From positions 12,857,107-12,921,106 of the forward strand of contig JAVIAB010000047.1 in NCBI GenBank assembly GCA_032433765.1: a stretch of DNA of 64,000 bases, in the 5' to 3' direction. The position numbers and the translations under genes were made by a program. Shown piece after piece: positions 10,960 through 21,442 of this stretch. Below the pieces are notes generated by a model that had not been told where the DNA came from, made no database searches, and saw only the letters and a list, made by a program, of their open reading frames with translations. Within the stretch, counting starts at the first letter, position 1, and each line of letters starts with the position of its first letter. The DNA is from Megaustenia siamemsis (lineage: Eukaryota; Mollusca; Gastropoda; Stylommatophora; Ariophantidae).

Positions 10960-11110
10960 TGTTTGTACCTCATCGTTTGTTATCGTTGTCCTCGTTCTCT
11001 GAAGAAGGCCGCATGTAGGCCGAAACGTCAGTATTTTGTTGTGTTCATTTTTGTTGTAAAGCTGTCACCATACCTTGTAGGAGTGTACGGTATACACCAC
11101 TACTTGCTCC
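10960..11110 (+). repeat. R2 repeat copy
   Basis: TCTGAAGAAGGCCGCATGTA then GGCCGAAACGTCAG, a run of TTGTTGTGTTC, AAGCTGTCACCATACC and a GTGTACGG end. The clearest copy of the family in the window. Confidence 0.7.
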
Positions 11111-11174
11111 ATGTTATGCTGACCATTTAGGTATTGGCGCTAAATTTGTAATAAAGACAAGTTACGGTGATCAG

Positions 11175-11350
11175 TGTGGTTTAGTCTGGGTGGTTTAGAG
11201 GTAAGAGTTCAATTCCCCGCTACAGTCGGCGTGGATGCTTTTCTTTGAATTCCTTGTTTCGTCATAGCTCTACCCTAACAGCAACAAAGTTGGAAGCTGT
11301 CAGCGACAGAACCATCCAGACCCCGACCCATCTCTTCTCGGTGCTTCTAG
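11175..11350 (+). mobile_element. S5 SINE, tRNA-headed, partial
   Basis: Head with GGTGGTTTAGAGGTAAGAG and AGTTCAATTCCCCGC. The body has GGAAGCTGTCAGCGACAG and ACCATCCAGACCCCGACCC, shared with copies at 15175, 17360, 36245, 39880 and 61310. Confidence 0.65.
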
Positions 11351-11359
11351 AAATATATT

Positions 11360-12140
11360 AACTTAAGTTTGATGGGGTGGGCCGAAAAGTCCACATATAA
11401 CAGCTTTAATGCAAACCTCAACACAGCGTGTTTAAACTCACTTAATGTCACTTTAAACAGAGGCTATAAGAATAAGCAAATTAAGACACCATTAAACATT
11501 AAGATCAATGATAAAGAAATAAAACAAGTAGAGGAATTCAAGTATTTAGGCACAATGTTCACATAAGATGGAAAACTAGACAGAGAAATTGACATGAGAA
11601 TATAAAAAGCAAATGCTGTCACATACCAGCTTTCACCATTGCTAAGACATCCAAACATTTCTATGCCAGCTAAACAAAAAAATAATAAATAGCATTTTCA
11701 TACCAACTTTGTGCTATGAAAGTCAAACACGGACCCTTTCTAAATCCCATTTAAGAAAGATCAATACATGTGAGATGCGATGCTTGAGAAAAGTAACAAA
11801 CAACACAAGAAAAGATAGAATACCAAATGAAACCATAAGAAAAATAGTATGAACAAAACCCTGCCAAGAATATATAGAACAACAACAACTTAAATTTTTG
11901 GCCACCTGGTCAGAATGAATCCTTACCAATCACCATCAAGAGCGTTCTTCTCGAGAATACATGGAAAAAGACCAAGAGAAAAGACCCAGAAGAAGATGGA
12001 TAGATGCAGTGACAGAGACATGTAACAACAAAGGAAAATCATTAATTCAGACAGTTCGAGCAGCTCAAGAACGACAAATGATATAAACCACGACACCTTT
12101 TAGGTATCAGTGAAAGAGAAAAGAAGAAAAAAGAAGAAGA
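11360..12140 (+). pseudogene. LINE-H C-terminal region, decayed
   Basis: Reads NSLNVTLNRG, EIKQVEEFKYLGTMFT then (after a stop) DGKLDREIDMRI, YQLSPLLRHPNIS, and on to FGHLVRMNPYQSPSRAFF. This is the region after RT in endonuclease-type LINEs. The tail is AAGAAGAAAAAAGAAGAAG near 12120-12140. Multiple stops. The only copy here. Confidence 0.8.
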
Positions 12141-12252
12141 ATGTCACTTTAAAGACGGATGCCGAAGAGGCCACCAACTCTTTCAGTAGTAATTGGGTTA
12201 GAAAGAAAGAAAGTATAGTGTGAGAACCGTTGACTGACCCTCTCGGAGATTT

Positions 12253-12296
12253 AAAAAAAAACACACACACACACGTACGCACGCACGCACACACAC

Positions 12297-12350
<54 letters not shown>
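12253..12350. repeat. (CA)n/(CGCA)n and (AG)n microsatellite
   Basis: An ACAC run with ACGC variants to about 12297, then an AG run of about 24 dinucleotides to 12347. Apparent open frames on the minus strand (runs of Ser-Leu, Cys-Val) are artefacts of the repeat. Confidence 0.95.
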
Positions 12351-12351
<1 letters not shown>

Positions 12352-12965
12352 CACATGAGCACTGTGCGCACTTTAAAGAACTCTTGGTAATGAACATTTG
12401 AATAGAGTAGACCAAAATGGTCGCTGCCTTGACAAATTTAATAAGCAACTAAAAAAGTCTACTTATTCTAAAAACGAATCCATCTAGCCCAAAGGCGTAA
12501 AGATCACGGCTTCCTGTAAACTAAAAACACATCCCCTGTAAAAAAAACTGAAGACGACTGTGTACAGTGATGGCCACTCCGTGAATGCCGACGACACACA
12601 CAAAGTGACATCAATCTTTTGATCATAACTAGAAAAAGGGGCGTGGTTATTTGAAGACAAGAAATGGTAGCCTTTTTCTTTTGAATTGTACGTACAGTTG
12701 AAAATATGAGCTTTAAAGGAGTGATTTTTGAGAAGGGGGTAGACAATCGATGATTAAATTAGAATCATTCTTTGATTCTACAAAGTTTCATGACAGCTTG
12801 AAACGAAGAATGGAAAATAACATTCTGACTAAATAGTCCTATGATGAGACACAAATGAAAGAAAGGACATTGTAAAGGGATTATAATTTGTGACAGATAA
12901 ACTATAGGGATTTTCGTGAATAATTTTTTTTTTCGGAAGGAAAATGCGTACTGCACCATTGCATG
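12350..12965. other. No feature recognised
   Basis: No repeat shared with the rest of the window, and no splice-bounded coding stretch. Confidence 0.4.
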
Positions 12966-13760
12966 TCATTCGTCTAACACATTTCATCTCTGTAGAGGTT
13001 ATTTTTCTTATTGTTCTTGCATCTAGGGCCCAGGTCTGGCATTAACGTTTGGATGAAGATTGTGTTGTATAGTGCTCGTTTTGCCTCCAGAGTTATTTCC
13101 TTGTTGGACAATAGTGGTGATAACTGTCCGTTGATTTGACAAGCTTTGTTGCATCTTGATTCTATCTCTGCTGTTTGAGAATTATCGTTTGTCATTAGAC
13201 TTCCTAGGTATTTGAATTCCTCTACTTGTTTTAGTTGTCTGCCTTATAGTTATGTTGATGTTGATGTTCTGTTTATTTTTGGCGACATTCATGACTTCTG
13301 TTTTGTTGATTTTCATGTTGTATTTTGTGCCTGAGATGTTGAGTTTGTTTAAGTGTTCTTGTAGGTCTTCTGTTGTTTCAGGATTAGTGCCTGATCGTCT
13401 ACAAATAAAAGCTCGTTGATCTCCTCTGCCTCTGATGGGTTGGCTAGCTTGCATAATTGGTCCATGTATGTAATAAACAGTAGGGGGGATAGTACGCACC
13501 CCTGTCTTACACCTGATCTAACTTCGAAGTGGTCTGTGTAGCCTGCTGCTGTTCTTACCCTGCAGCTGCTGTTGACGTAGAGACTTTTAATTAGGTTGTT
13601 TAGATGTTGGCTTACTCCGTATGTTGTTAGTATCTCCCACAGTTGTTCTTTATTTACTCTGTCGAATGCTTTTCCTGGTCAATGAAGAATATGTGTAAGT
13701 TTTTATTGTGTTCTGTTGTTTTTTCTGCAAGCTGGTTTAATGTGAATAGTGCGTCGAGTT
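12965..13760 (-). pseudogene. LINE-A copy, truncated at both ends
   Basis: On the minus strand it reads NREQLWEIL-like RT at about 13640, FICRRSGTNPETTEDLQEHL, KINKTEVMNVAKNKQ, then NSQTAEIESRCNKACQINGQ and KRALYNTIF to about 12975. Same order as 57510-58679. The 3' tail is missing and frames are broken at the FADD region. Confidence 0.88.
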
Positions 13761-13764
13761 GACC

Positions 13765-14270
13765 AACATAAATTGTTAAAAATTATTTTTCTTATAAAGC
13801 GAAATACAAAGAATGACTTTCTGTATAATAAAATGATACTACCAACAATCGACATCTCCCAACGGTCAAAGAGAAGAGGATTACCAACAAACGGCATGAT
13901 TCCAAAATAAAAGATAAATTCAAACACGTAACATTTCTACAGTAAATAAGAAGACTAAATACATCTCTATATATACACCATACATGTTCCCGGGTTCACC
14001 ATTACCTAATCGACTCACCCTACTTCAGCGAGCGACATACAATAATAAACAAAAAAACAAAGGCACACAAATCCCCTTAATTCTATGATATTAATAATGC
14101 TTCCATGCTTCATTTTAAGGAATGAAGAACAACATGTCCCGTGTTTTCTATTCGATGGAAGTGACCCGGAATCATCTCATGTGCTTCATGTTGCATGCAC
14201 AGAGTTAGACACTGTTCCCAGTATTAACAGCACGCGACACCCAGTCTCGACAGGAGACGCGGACACCGCA
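13765..14270. other. No feature recognised
   Basis: No known repeat. A CATCATCATCATCAT run at 14277-14293 belongs to the next LINE-D tail. Confidence 0.4.
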
Positions 14271-14274
14271 GTGG

Positions 14275-14600
14275 TCATCATCATCATCATCATGTACCCT
14301 GCCGTTTGACGTAGGCGATCATGTCCCTACACAATTTTCTATCTACAGTGCATCGTATCAGTTCTGTTGTTGACTGTTTTCCATGCCATGACACCAAGCT
14401 ATCCAGTATTTTCTCTCTTTGTCGTCCGCGATCTCTCTTTCCTTTTATTTTGCCAGTTGTAACCAAGTATTCCAACTTTCCTCTTCTCATGATGTGCCCG
14501 AAAAATGTTGATTGCTTCTTTCTGATGTTTTTTAAGAGCTCCCGTTTTGTGTTGGCCTCTTGAGAACTTCCTCATTGGTCTTTTTATCTGTCCAGGGAAC
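14275..14600 (-). pseudogene. LINE-D C-terminal fragment
   Basis: GAT-type tail at 14277-14293, then on the minus strand CTVDRKLCRDMIAYVKR, HGKQSTTELIR, RGKLEYLVTTGKIKGKRDRG. Same as 43985-44700 but shorter. Confidence 0.85.
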
Positions 14601-14852
14601 TTTCAAAGCGCAGAGGAAAAAAAAAAAATGGGAAAAGGGGGGTAATTAGTCACTAAATAAATAATTGAATGAAATAGTATGCCCCGTGATTTGTACATTT
14701 GTTTGTTGCTATTCAAATGGCATGCTTGCTTGCGCTCACCCGATAACTAAAGAAATAAACCTCTTCGTCTTTCGCCTTCAAAAAGGACGTGAAGTGGGCG
14801 TGTAAGAGTTGTGTACTGCCAGTACTGGTTTACTGTAAAACTGTGATATTTG

Positions 14853-14925
14853 CGCATATATATATATATATATACATGTATATATATATATATATATACA
14901 TACATACACACTTTGTGTTCTCGCA
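14853..14925. repeat. (TA)n microsatellite
   Basis: Two TA runs split by CATG, then ACATACATACACAC. A poly-C run follows at 14996-15010. Confidence 0.9.
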
Positions 14926-15099
14926 CGGTTGTATATAAAGAGGTACGCGTAGACATTGCCGGTCGTGTTACAGTTGAGGTAACCCATACAGTGCGCCCCC
15001 CCCCCCCCCCATATATTTTTAGAACCCTCCCACCAGTGCTTGCTTGCTTGCGCTTGCTCGATGACTAAATGAGTACACATCTTCGTCATTCGCTCTTAA

Positions 15100-15375
15100 A
15101 AGGACGTTAAGTGGGCGTGTCTGCGTCGTGTTGTGGTTTTCAGTATAACTGTGATAGTTGCGCCAACACATCCGACTTCAGCACATTTTTGTCTTCCCTC
15201 TTCGATCCCTACTCGCTTGGCCAGACCAGACAGGTTAGTCTGTTACTGGAGGCACCACGGACGGGTGGAGTAGGGTCTGGATAGAATTGGTTCACCGATC
15301 CTGGTGCAAGCCATCAGCTGTGGGTCGCTGACAACCTTCAGCTCTGCTGCTGGGAGGCGCACCTTCCCCCTCCAC
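15100..15375 (-). mobile_element. S5 SINE copy
   Basis: Plus strand reads AAGTGGGCGTGTCTGCGTCG, CATCCGACTTCAGCACATTT, CGATCCCTACTCGCTTGGCC, GGGTCTGGATAGAATTGGTT, the reverse of 17360-17720. Not tandem. Confidence 0.7.
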
Positions 15376-15589
15376 CAGTGTTCTGACCCTCCATTAGCAA
15401 ACATTACATTAGCCTCATTGGGTACCTTGCGCGACTATCGTTCATATTCCTGCTGGCCACAGCGCCGTCCTCAGGGAAGACATTTTAAATCTCAGTTTTC
15501 ATTCTAGTTCGAAATTTTTTAAAATTTTAGATACTCCGTTATTAGTTAGCTACGAAGGGCTAAGTTTATATACTTACATATCCGTGTGT

Positions 15590-15690
15590 GTTATTTGTTT
15601 GTTCCTGTTGAAGGCCTATTGAGCTGAAACTTTGTTCAAACTTGTGTCGTCCATTTATTACGTAAAGCTTTAACCATACCATTAAAAAAA
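15590..15690 (+). repeat. R2 repeat copy
   Basis: TTCCTGTTGAAGGCCTATTG then AGCTGAAACTTTG, GTGTCGTCCATTTATTACGT, AAAGCTTTAACCATACCATT: parallels 1774-1850. Confidence 0.7.
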
Positions 15691-16155
15691 AAATATTTTT
15701 GTTTCATTTCTCCTTTACTGCAGCTTCGCATTTTTTATGCATTTCTTTGCCTTGACCCCTTACATGTATAATTATTCACATTGTATTTGTCGCTGTTCTG
15801 TCAACAGTTCCTTGTTACTGAAGAACTTGTGGATTTTGCTGCATCCGCCATAAGATTTAAATACTGATGTAGTTGAGATAGAATTATATGTTTCACTGTT
15901 AGGCACACAAGGACAGATTAACAACAAATAATTGTCCTTTATGGAAAAAAATAGTCTTGATAGTCATATAATAGTGAGCAACTTACGGACCTGGCTGTGT
16001 CTAGCATGGGTTTCTAAAACTTGTATCCATGTGTCTAGTTAAATTTTCTGACACATAGAAAGGAGGGGGGGGGGGGGGGAGAATTCAAATCCAGGGACCT
16101 TGGTAGCCACTACAGACTCAGCAGCTCATTAGGGCACAATGACCTAGTCTTACCT
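15690..16155. other. No gene; poly-G run
   Basis: A G-run at about 16063-16079 of the type that causes indels in reads. Nothing else recognised. Confidence 0.4.
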
Positions 16156-17145
16156 TCCCAGTGTGTTCTTTGGTTACAGTCTATATTAAAAGAGATCTGA
16201 CTGCCCTGTGTTCTTTGGTTACAGTCTATATTAAAAGAGATCTGACTGCCCTGTGTTCTTTGGTAACAGTCTATATTAAAAGAGATCTGACTGCCCTGTG
16301 TTCTTTGGTTACAGTCTATATTAAAAGAGATCTGACTGCCCTGTGTTCTTTGGTTAGTCTATATTAAAAAAGATCTGACTGCCCTGTGTTCTTTGGTAAC
16401 AGTCTATATTAAAAGAGATCTGACTGCCCTGTGTTCTTTGGTAACAGTCTATATTAAAAGAGATCTGACTGCCCTGTGTTCTTTGGTTACAGTCTATATT
16501 AAAAGAGATCTGACTGCTCTGTGTTCTTTGGTAACAGTCTATATTAAAAGAGATCTGACTGCCCTGTGTTCTTTGGTTAGTCTATATTAAAAGAGATCTG
16601 ACTGCCCTGTGTTCTTTGGTTACAGTCTATCTTAAAAGAGATCTGACTGCCCTGTGTTCTTTGGTTACAGTCTATATTAAAGAGATCTGACTGCCCTGTG
16701 TTTTTTGGTTACAGTCTATATTAAAAGAGATCTGACTGCCCTGTGTTCTTTGGTAACAGTCTATATTAAAAGAGATCTGACTGCCCTGTGTTCTTTGGTT
16801 AGTCTATATTAAAAGAGATCTGACTGCCCTGTGTTCTTTGGTTACAGTCTATATTAAAAGAGATCTGACTGCCCTGTGTTCTTTGGTTACAGTCTATCTT
16901 AAAAGAGATCTGACTGCCCTGTGTTCTTTGGTTACAGTCTATATTAAAAGAGATCTGACTGCCCTGTGTTCTTTGGTTACAGTCTATATTAAAAGAGATC
17001 TGACTGCCCTGTGTTCTTTGGTAACAGTCTATATTAAAAGAGATCTGACTGCCCTGTGTTCTTTGGTTACAGTCTATATTAAAAGAGATCTGACTGCCCT
17101 GTGTTCTTTGGTTACAGTCTATATTAAAAGAGATCTGACTGGGGC
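16155..17145. repeat. Minisatellite, 45-bp unit, about 22 copies
   Basis: Unit: CTGTGTTCTTTGGTTACAGT then CTATATTAAAAGAGATCTGA then CTGCC. Most copies are 45 bases; some lack ACA (42 bases) or have TAACAGT for TTACAGT. All lengths are multiples of three, so it stays open as CSLVTVYIKRDLTAL repeats. That is periodicity, not evidence of a gene. Confidence 0.95.
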
Positions 17146-17214
17146 AGGATCACCAGAAAAGTGTTCCTGCATTTGTGGATGGGGGTGGGGGAGGTCTACT
17201 GATACAGAAAACCT

Positions 17215-17720
17215 GGTATTGCAGTAACTCCAGACAAGACAAGTTTCGACTTCTCCAGCATAACCAGGGAATGCAAGAAAGATATTACAGTTCATAACTT
17301 CACCATCTTGAACCTCAAGAGCTAATGGTGATGTGAACTTGTAGGAGACACTTGTAGAAGCTACTAGCAACTCATAGATGAAGGCTTGGGCTAGAATCAG
17401 TGAACCAGAACCATCCAAACCCAACTCCACCTCCTCACAGTGCCTGACAGCAACAGAGCTGGAAGTTGCTAGTGACTCATAGATGGTGCCTTGGGCCAGG
17501 ATCAGTGAACCAGAACTATCCAAACCTGGCTCCACCTCTTCGCAGTGCCTCTAAAAAACGGACTAACGAGTCTCATCCGACCAAGCAAGTAAAGATCGAA
17601 GAGGGAAGGCAACCCAGTAATCAAAAATGCTGTGCTAAAGTCTGATATGTTGGGCCAAAAGGCACAAATAACACAGTTCTACTGCAAACTATAATACAAC
17701 GTATCTACGCCCACTTAAAG
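17215..17720 (+). mobile_element. S5 SINE copy with an internal duplication
   Basis: The S5 body occurs twice: TTGGGCTAGAATCAGTGAAC at 17386 and TTGGGCCAGGATCAGTGAAC at 17491, each with a nearby CATAGATG. It ends with CTGATATGTTGGGCCAAAAG and CGCCCACTTAAAG. 17215-17340 matches 8230-8340. Confidence 0.65.
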
Positions 17721-17764
17721 TACTTCAAAGGAGGGATGATGAAGTGGACAATCAATTCCTTTAG

Positions 17765-18045
17765 TGGTGGGACTGGTTGGTCTCCACCAAGTCTCAGCTG
17801 CACCAGTTAGGATTTTTATTTATGATTTCTCTCTGCAACAACCAGCTCTGGTCTCAGCAGCAATGCCTGGCTTGAAACGTCAATTACTCATGGACAGAAA
17901 AAATATGAGTACCTCCGAAGACGGAGTTATCTGTCTGTGTGGTGAGGGACCCCTGTGCATATGGCTACCAGGGAAAAACGAATTAACACACAACATTATG
18001 TTCCTAGTCTCTAGGGACTTCGTCAGAGGTAAAAAGCTGGCGAAC
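17765..18045 (+). mobile_element. S4 SINE copy
   Basis: GGGACTGGTTGGTCTCCACC head, GATTTTTATTTATGATTTCT, ACAGAAAAAATATGAGTACC, GAGGGACCCCTGTGCATATG and GACTTCGTCAGAGGTAAAAA. Collinear with 37527-37845, whose head keeps a clearer tRNA shape. Confidence 0.8.
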
Positions 18046-18620
18046 GGCAAAAAAAATTCCTTCAGTGGTCATCGGGTGAACGACAGGAAGAACAGTTCCC
18101 TCTGCCACTGCCAAATAATGTAATAACAGGCCTTAATAAACACAATCATAAATGAATCAAATGACCTCAGTACAGTAACTGTGTTTATTATACCAACTAA
18201 ACAGTGCAATAAATAAAAAAAATCTTAGTTAGGCCCCAAGTACTGAGACATAACACATACACCCATATGTCATTTAATGGACAAAAACAATCGCATACAT
18301 TCAAGTGTTCAAGACAATGGTGACTTGCAGAAAGGGTCTCTACGATTCACTTAATGTGTAAATGATTCCCCTTTATATGTTAGAGTATGTGCAGTCAACT
18401 CAATCCACCATACAATCATTACAGCATTTCATGAAACCCAAAGATAACAAATTCTCATTGTAAAACGAGATGCAATTTAATGTTTACCTCGGTAGCTGTG
18501 ATTGAATTCTTGGTGGAAGCCAGGCCTGTTTTATTTTTTTGGCAGGACACAAGTGAGAGGTAGCCAACGTGATAACAAGCTTGTAGATACAGCTGCAGTG
18601 CTGATTGGATGAGCAATGGA
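18045..18620. other. No gene recognised
   Basis: AT-rich. No tandem or dispersed repeat found. Confidence 0.4.
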
Positions 18621-18905
18621 CTGTCATCATCATCATTAAGTACCATCTTCGCAATGAAGGTTGACTACCATGGAGTGCCATTCTGCTCTGTCTCTTGCTT
18701 TGATGGTGCAGGTTGTCATAGGCTGATTTGTCCATCTTTTGATGTTACTCATCCATGTTAGTTTTGGTCTGCCTCTGCCTCTTTTACCTTGTATTTTCCC
18801 CTCCAAGATTACTTTTAGTAGGCTGTTGTGTCTTTTGACAAGGCCCAAAAATCACATGTCTTTTTTGAATTGTGTTTAGTGGTTCTCTCTTCATTTGTTT
18901 TAAAA
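18620..18905 (-). pseudogene. LINE-B C-terminal fragment
   Basis: CATCATCATTAAG tail, then on the minus strand LHGSQPSL-type end, MTTCTIKARDRAEWHSM, GKIQGKRGRGRPKLTW and MGLVKRHNSLLKVILEG. The match stops at 18905. Confidence 0.88.
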
Positions 18906-19310
18906 TTAACAATGAAGACTGTGATAAAGTTCTAAATGACCACCGAGAAGCTGGGAAAGTAAATGATTCAAGTAATGAAAGTTAATCTGTGACCATGACC
19001 AGAGTGAAAGAACAGCAAGTCAGAAGGAAGAAGCCAGTTAAGAGTGCTAAGTAGGAAGCCAAAAAAAGCCAATTAAATCAGTAAAGAGGCAGCAGGAGTT
19101 GAGAAATATACTGAATAAGGGATTTGAGAACTTAAAATTTGTTCCTTATGTCTTGGAAATAAAAAAACTCAGATCTAAACATCTTGTGACAGCAGTGGAC
19201 AAGTTACTTTATAAGTTCCCCTGGCAGACCCCAGACCTGGGATAATGCAGCAAAGCTAGTTTTAGATCATGAATTTGTCAGACATGTAATGGGAATGATC
19301 TGATGGCTAA
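18905..19310 (+). pseudogene. Decayed coding-like stretch, possibly basic helix-loop-helix
   Basis: Broken frames read KINNEDCDKVLNDHREAGK, VKEQQVRRKKPVKSAK and, at about 19077-19245, RQQELRNILNKGFENLK followed by KKLRSKHLVTAVDKLL. The last pair has the spacing of helix 1, loop and helix 2 in a bHLH domain, with a basic run before it. Stops separate the pieces. It may be a retrocopy remnant or chance. No parent gene is identified. Confidence 0.25.
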
Positions 19311-19794
19311 CTAACTATAGTCTGTTCATAAATTCATGAACACGTTTGCTTACGATTTGCGTGAAAACTATGTGTTTGATTCCAGTGATTTTGTGCATGC
19401 AGCCTTAGAATATTCATGACGTTATATAAATATTTTTTGCTCTTAGATATTTTATCTAGTTTGCAAGATTTCTTCTTTAGGCTATATTAAAATCAAACTC
19501 ACAGATTTGGACAGAATTTTAGCAGATCTATGTGTTCAGTCAAGCTGTTCTAAATATAGCTTTGTTTTCACCTTGAAATAGGCAGAAGAAATGATTTTCC
19601 CACACACCAATTTGATTTTCATTTAAAGCCAGTAAACAAGTAATGTTATAATGTGGCACAGCAATTCATGTTAAAGGTGTATCCAGTTAATATTGTGAAA
19701 TTATTGTGGTATAATGTTGGCTTCTAAAAACTGACATTTATATCATTATGAGTTTGAAATATAAATTTATAACTATCCAGTCCCTTTTTATTAT

Positions 19795-20545
19795 ACCGGC
19801 ACTTCCACAAAACCTGGGTCAATGCTCACCACACCTATGCTAAAGAATGGCAATCAGTAGATGGTGAACAGGAAATAACAATTCCTAGCAGCAAAGGCCA
19901 GCGCATCAATTAATGCATGCTGGAAGCAGTGAAAACGGCATTATCCTTGATGCTGGACTTATTTTCCAGTCAATAAGTACCAACGATAGGAACTATCACA
20001 CAGATATGAATGGACAAATTTTCAGCACTGGTTGGAGAACGATCTTCTTCCAATCCTGGATAGGGCTTCATGCCTAGTAATGGATAATACATCTTATCAC
20101 AATGACGTTTCAGGGAAGATAAAGTAAAGATAAACAACTGTTTCAAATACAAAAGATCAAATTAGGACATGGCTTGCTAAGGAAAATGTCAGATTCGACA
20201 ACACATATTTAAAATCCGAGTTTGTTGCAGCTTGTGAGGAATACAAATAAGAAAAAGGTGTATCATATTGACAAAATCATTATCATTGAGGAATATGGGC
20301 ACACTTCTCTACGACTCCCTGCATATAATGAGCACCTCAATCCAATGGAGCTTGCGTGGGCTAACGTCAAAGGACAAGTTGCAGAACAGAACAGGACGTT
20401 TAAAATGTATGATGTTGAAGTTCTGACACGTGAGTCCCTTTCAAGTATAGATATAGGGTTCTGGAAGAAGTGTGTGTACATATGCTCTGGGTGGAAGACG
20501 AGTACAGGCAACGAGATGGATTACAATTTATCCAGCCACTAACCA
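19795..20545 (+). pseudogene. Transposase of the Tc1/mariner (IS630) superfamily, broken
   Basis: A DDE-type transposase, C-terminal half. Frame pieces: HKTWVNAHHTYAKEW (19809 on), KGQRIN, HAGSSENGIILDAG, DRNYHTDMN, VMDNTSYHN (second catalytic Asp at codon 20083) and HTSLRLPAYNEHLNPMELAW (Glu at codon 20348). D and E are 265 bases apart, about 88 codons with a frame shift, far longer than the 34 residues of classical Tc1 and near the DD82E type. The position of the first Asp (usually DE before TWVN) reads HK. No N-terminal DNA-binding domain was found. Inactive. Confidence 0.85.
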
Positions 20546-20617
20546 TTATCAACCACTTGGAATTGTCAGATTCGGAATGATGAAGACCATATTTTATTGA
20601 CAGACTGAATAACAGAT

Positions 20618-21045
20618 TGGGATGATAAGTGTATGTTGAACAAATGGTTAAGTGTATGTACAATGTTGGGCAAATGGTTAATTGTATGTTGGGCAAATGG
20701 TTAAGTGTATGTTGGACAAATGGTTAAGTGTATGTTGACAAATGGTTAAAGTGTATGTTGAACAAATGGTTAAGTGTATGTTGAACAAATGGTTAAGTGT
20801 ATGTTGAACAAATGGTTAAGTGTATGTACAATGTTTGGCAAATGGTTAATTGTATGTTGGGCAAATGGTTAAGTGTATGTTGGACAAATGGTTAAGTGTA
20901 TGTTGAACAAATGGTTAAGTGTATGTTGAACAAAATGGTTAAGTGTATGTCAATGTTTAACAAATGGTTAAGTGCATGTACAATGTTGGGCAAATGGTTA
21001 ATTGTATGTTGAACAAATGGTTAAGTGTATGTACAATGCAACAAA
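20618..21045. repeat. Minisatellite, about 23-bp unit, inside the transposon
   Basis: Unit GTGTATGTTGAACAAATGGT plus TAA; variants have GGGCAAATGG, GGACAAATGG or an extra ACAA. About 18 copies between the transposase and the right inverted repeat. Confidence 0.92.
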
Positions 21046-21442
21046 TATATTTCCATATGAAAATGTGTCTACCATCATTCAATTTGGGGTGCAGTTAGGA
21101 CACCTTTGGGTCTAATGTTATTGAATCATGTTTGCTATTAAACACAATAGGCAACACACACAATTACTTGAGCTATCAAAGTATTATGTAGATATACCCC
21201 TGAAAAGAATTGAACTGGAACTTAACATGTTTACTGCAAAATCTCAAATTTGAATCAACTTTTTTGCAGTGGCCCTAAAAGATCAAAGGAATTTGTCGAT
21301 CTGCAAAATCTGTGGAATAAATAAGAGCCTTACTTTTGCGTCATGGATATTATAAGACTGCATGCAAAAAATCACTGCAATGTAAGAGATAGTATTCACG
21401 CAAATTGAAAGCAAACATGTTCATGAATTTATGAATGGACTA

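Larger units (their letters stand above)
19320..21440 (+). mobile_element. Tc1/mariner-like DNA transposon with about 100-bp inverted repeats
   Basis: Left end 19320-19421 and right end 21339-21440 are inverted repeats (GTCTGTTCATAAATTCATGA against GTCCATTCATAAATTCATGA, continuing to the shared ATGCAGNCTTA and CATGACG). TA flanks both ends (19318-19319, 21441-21442), as expected for this superfamily. Inside are a broken transposase (19795-20545) and a 23-bp minisatellite (20618-21045). Total 2,121 bp. Confidence 0.88.

Noticed and set aside
12100..12448. Ser-Leu and Cys-Val rich frames on the minus strand
   Set aside because: Translations of the (AG)n and (CA)n microsatellite.
16161..17227. 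Open frames of 65-129 codons
   Set aside because: They are translations of a 45-bp minisatellite.
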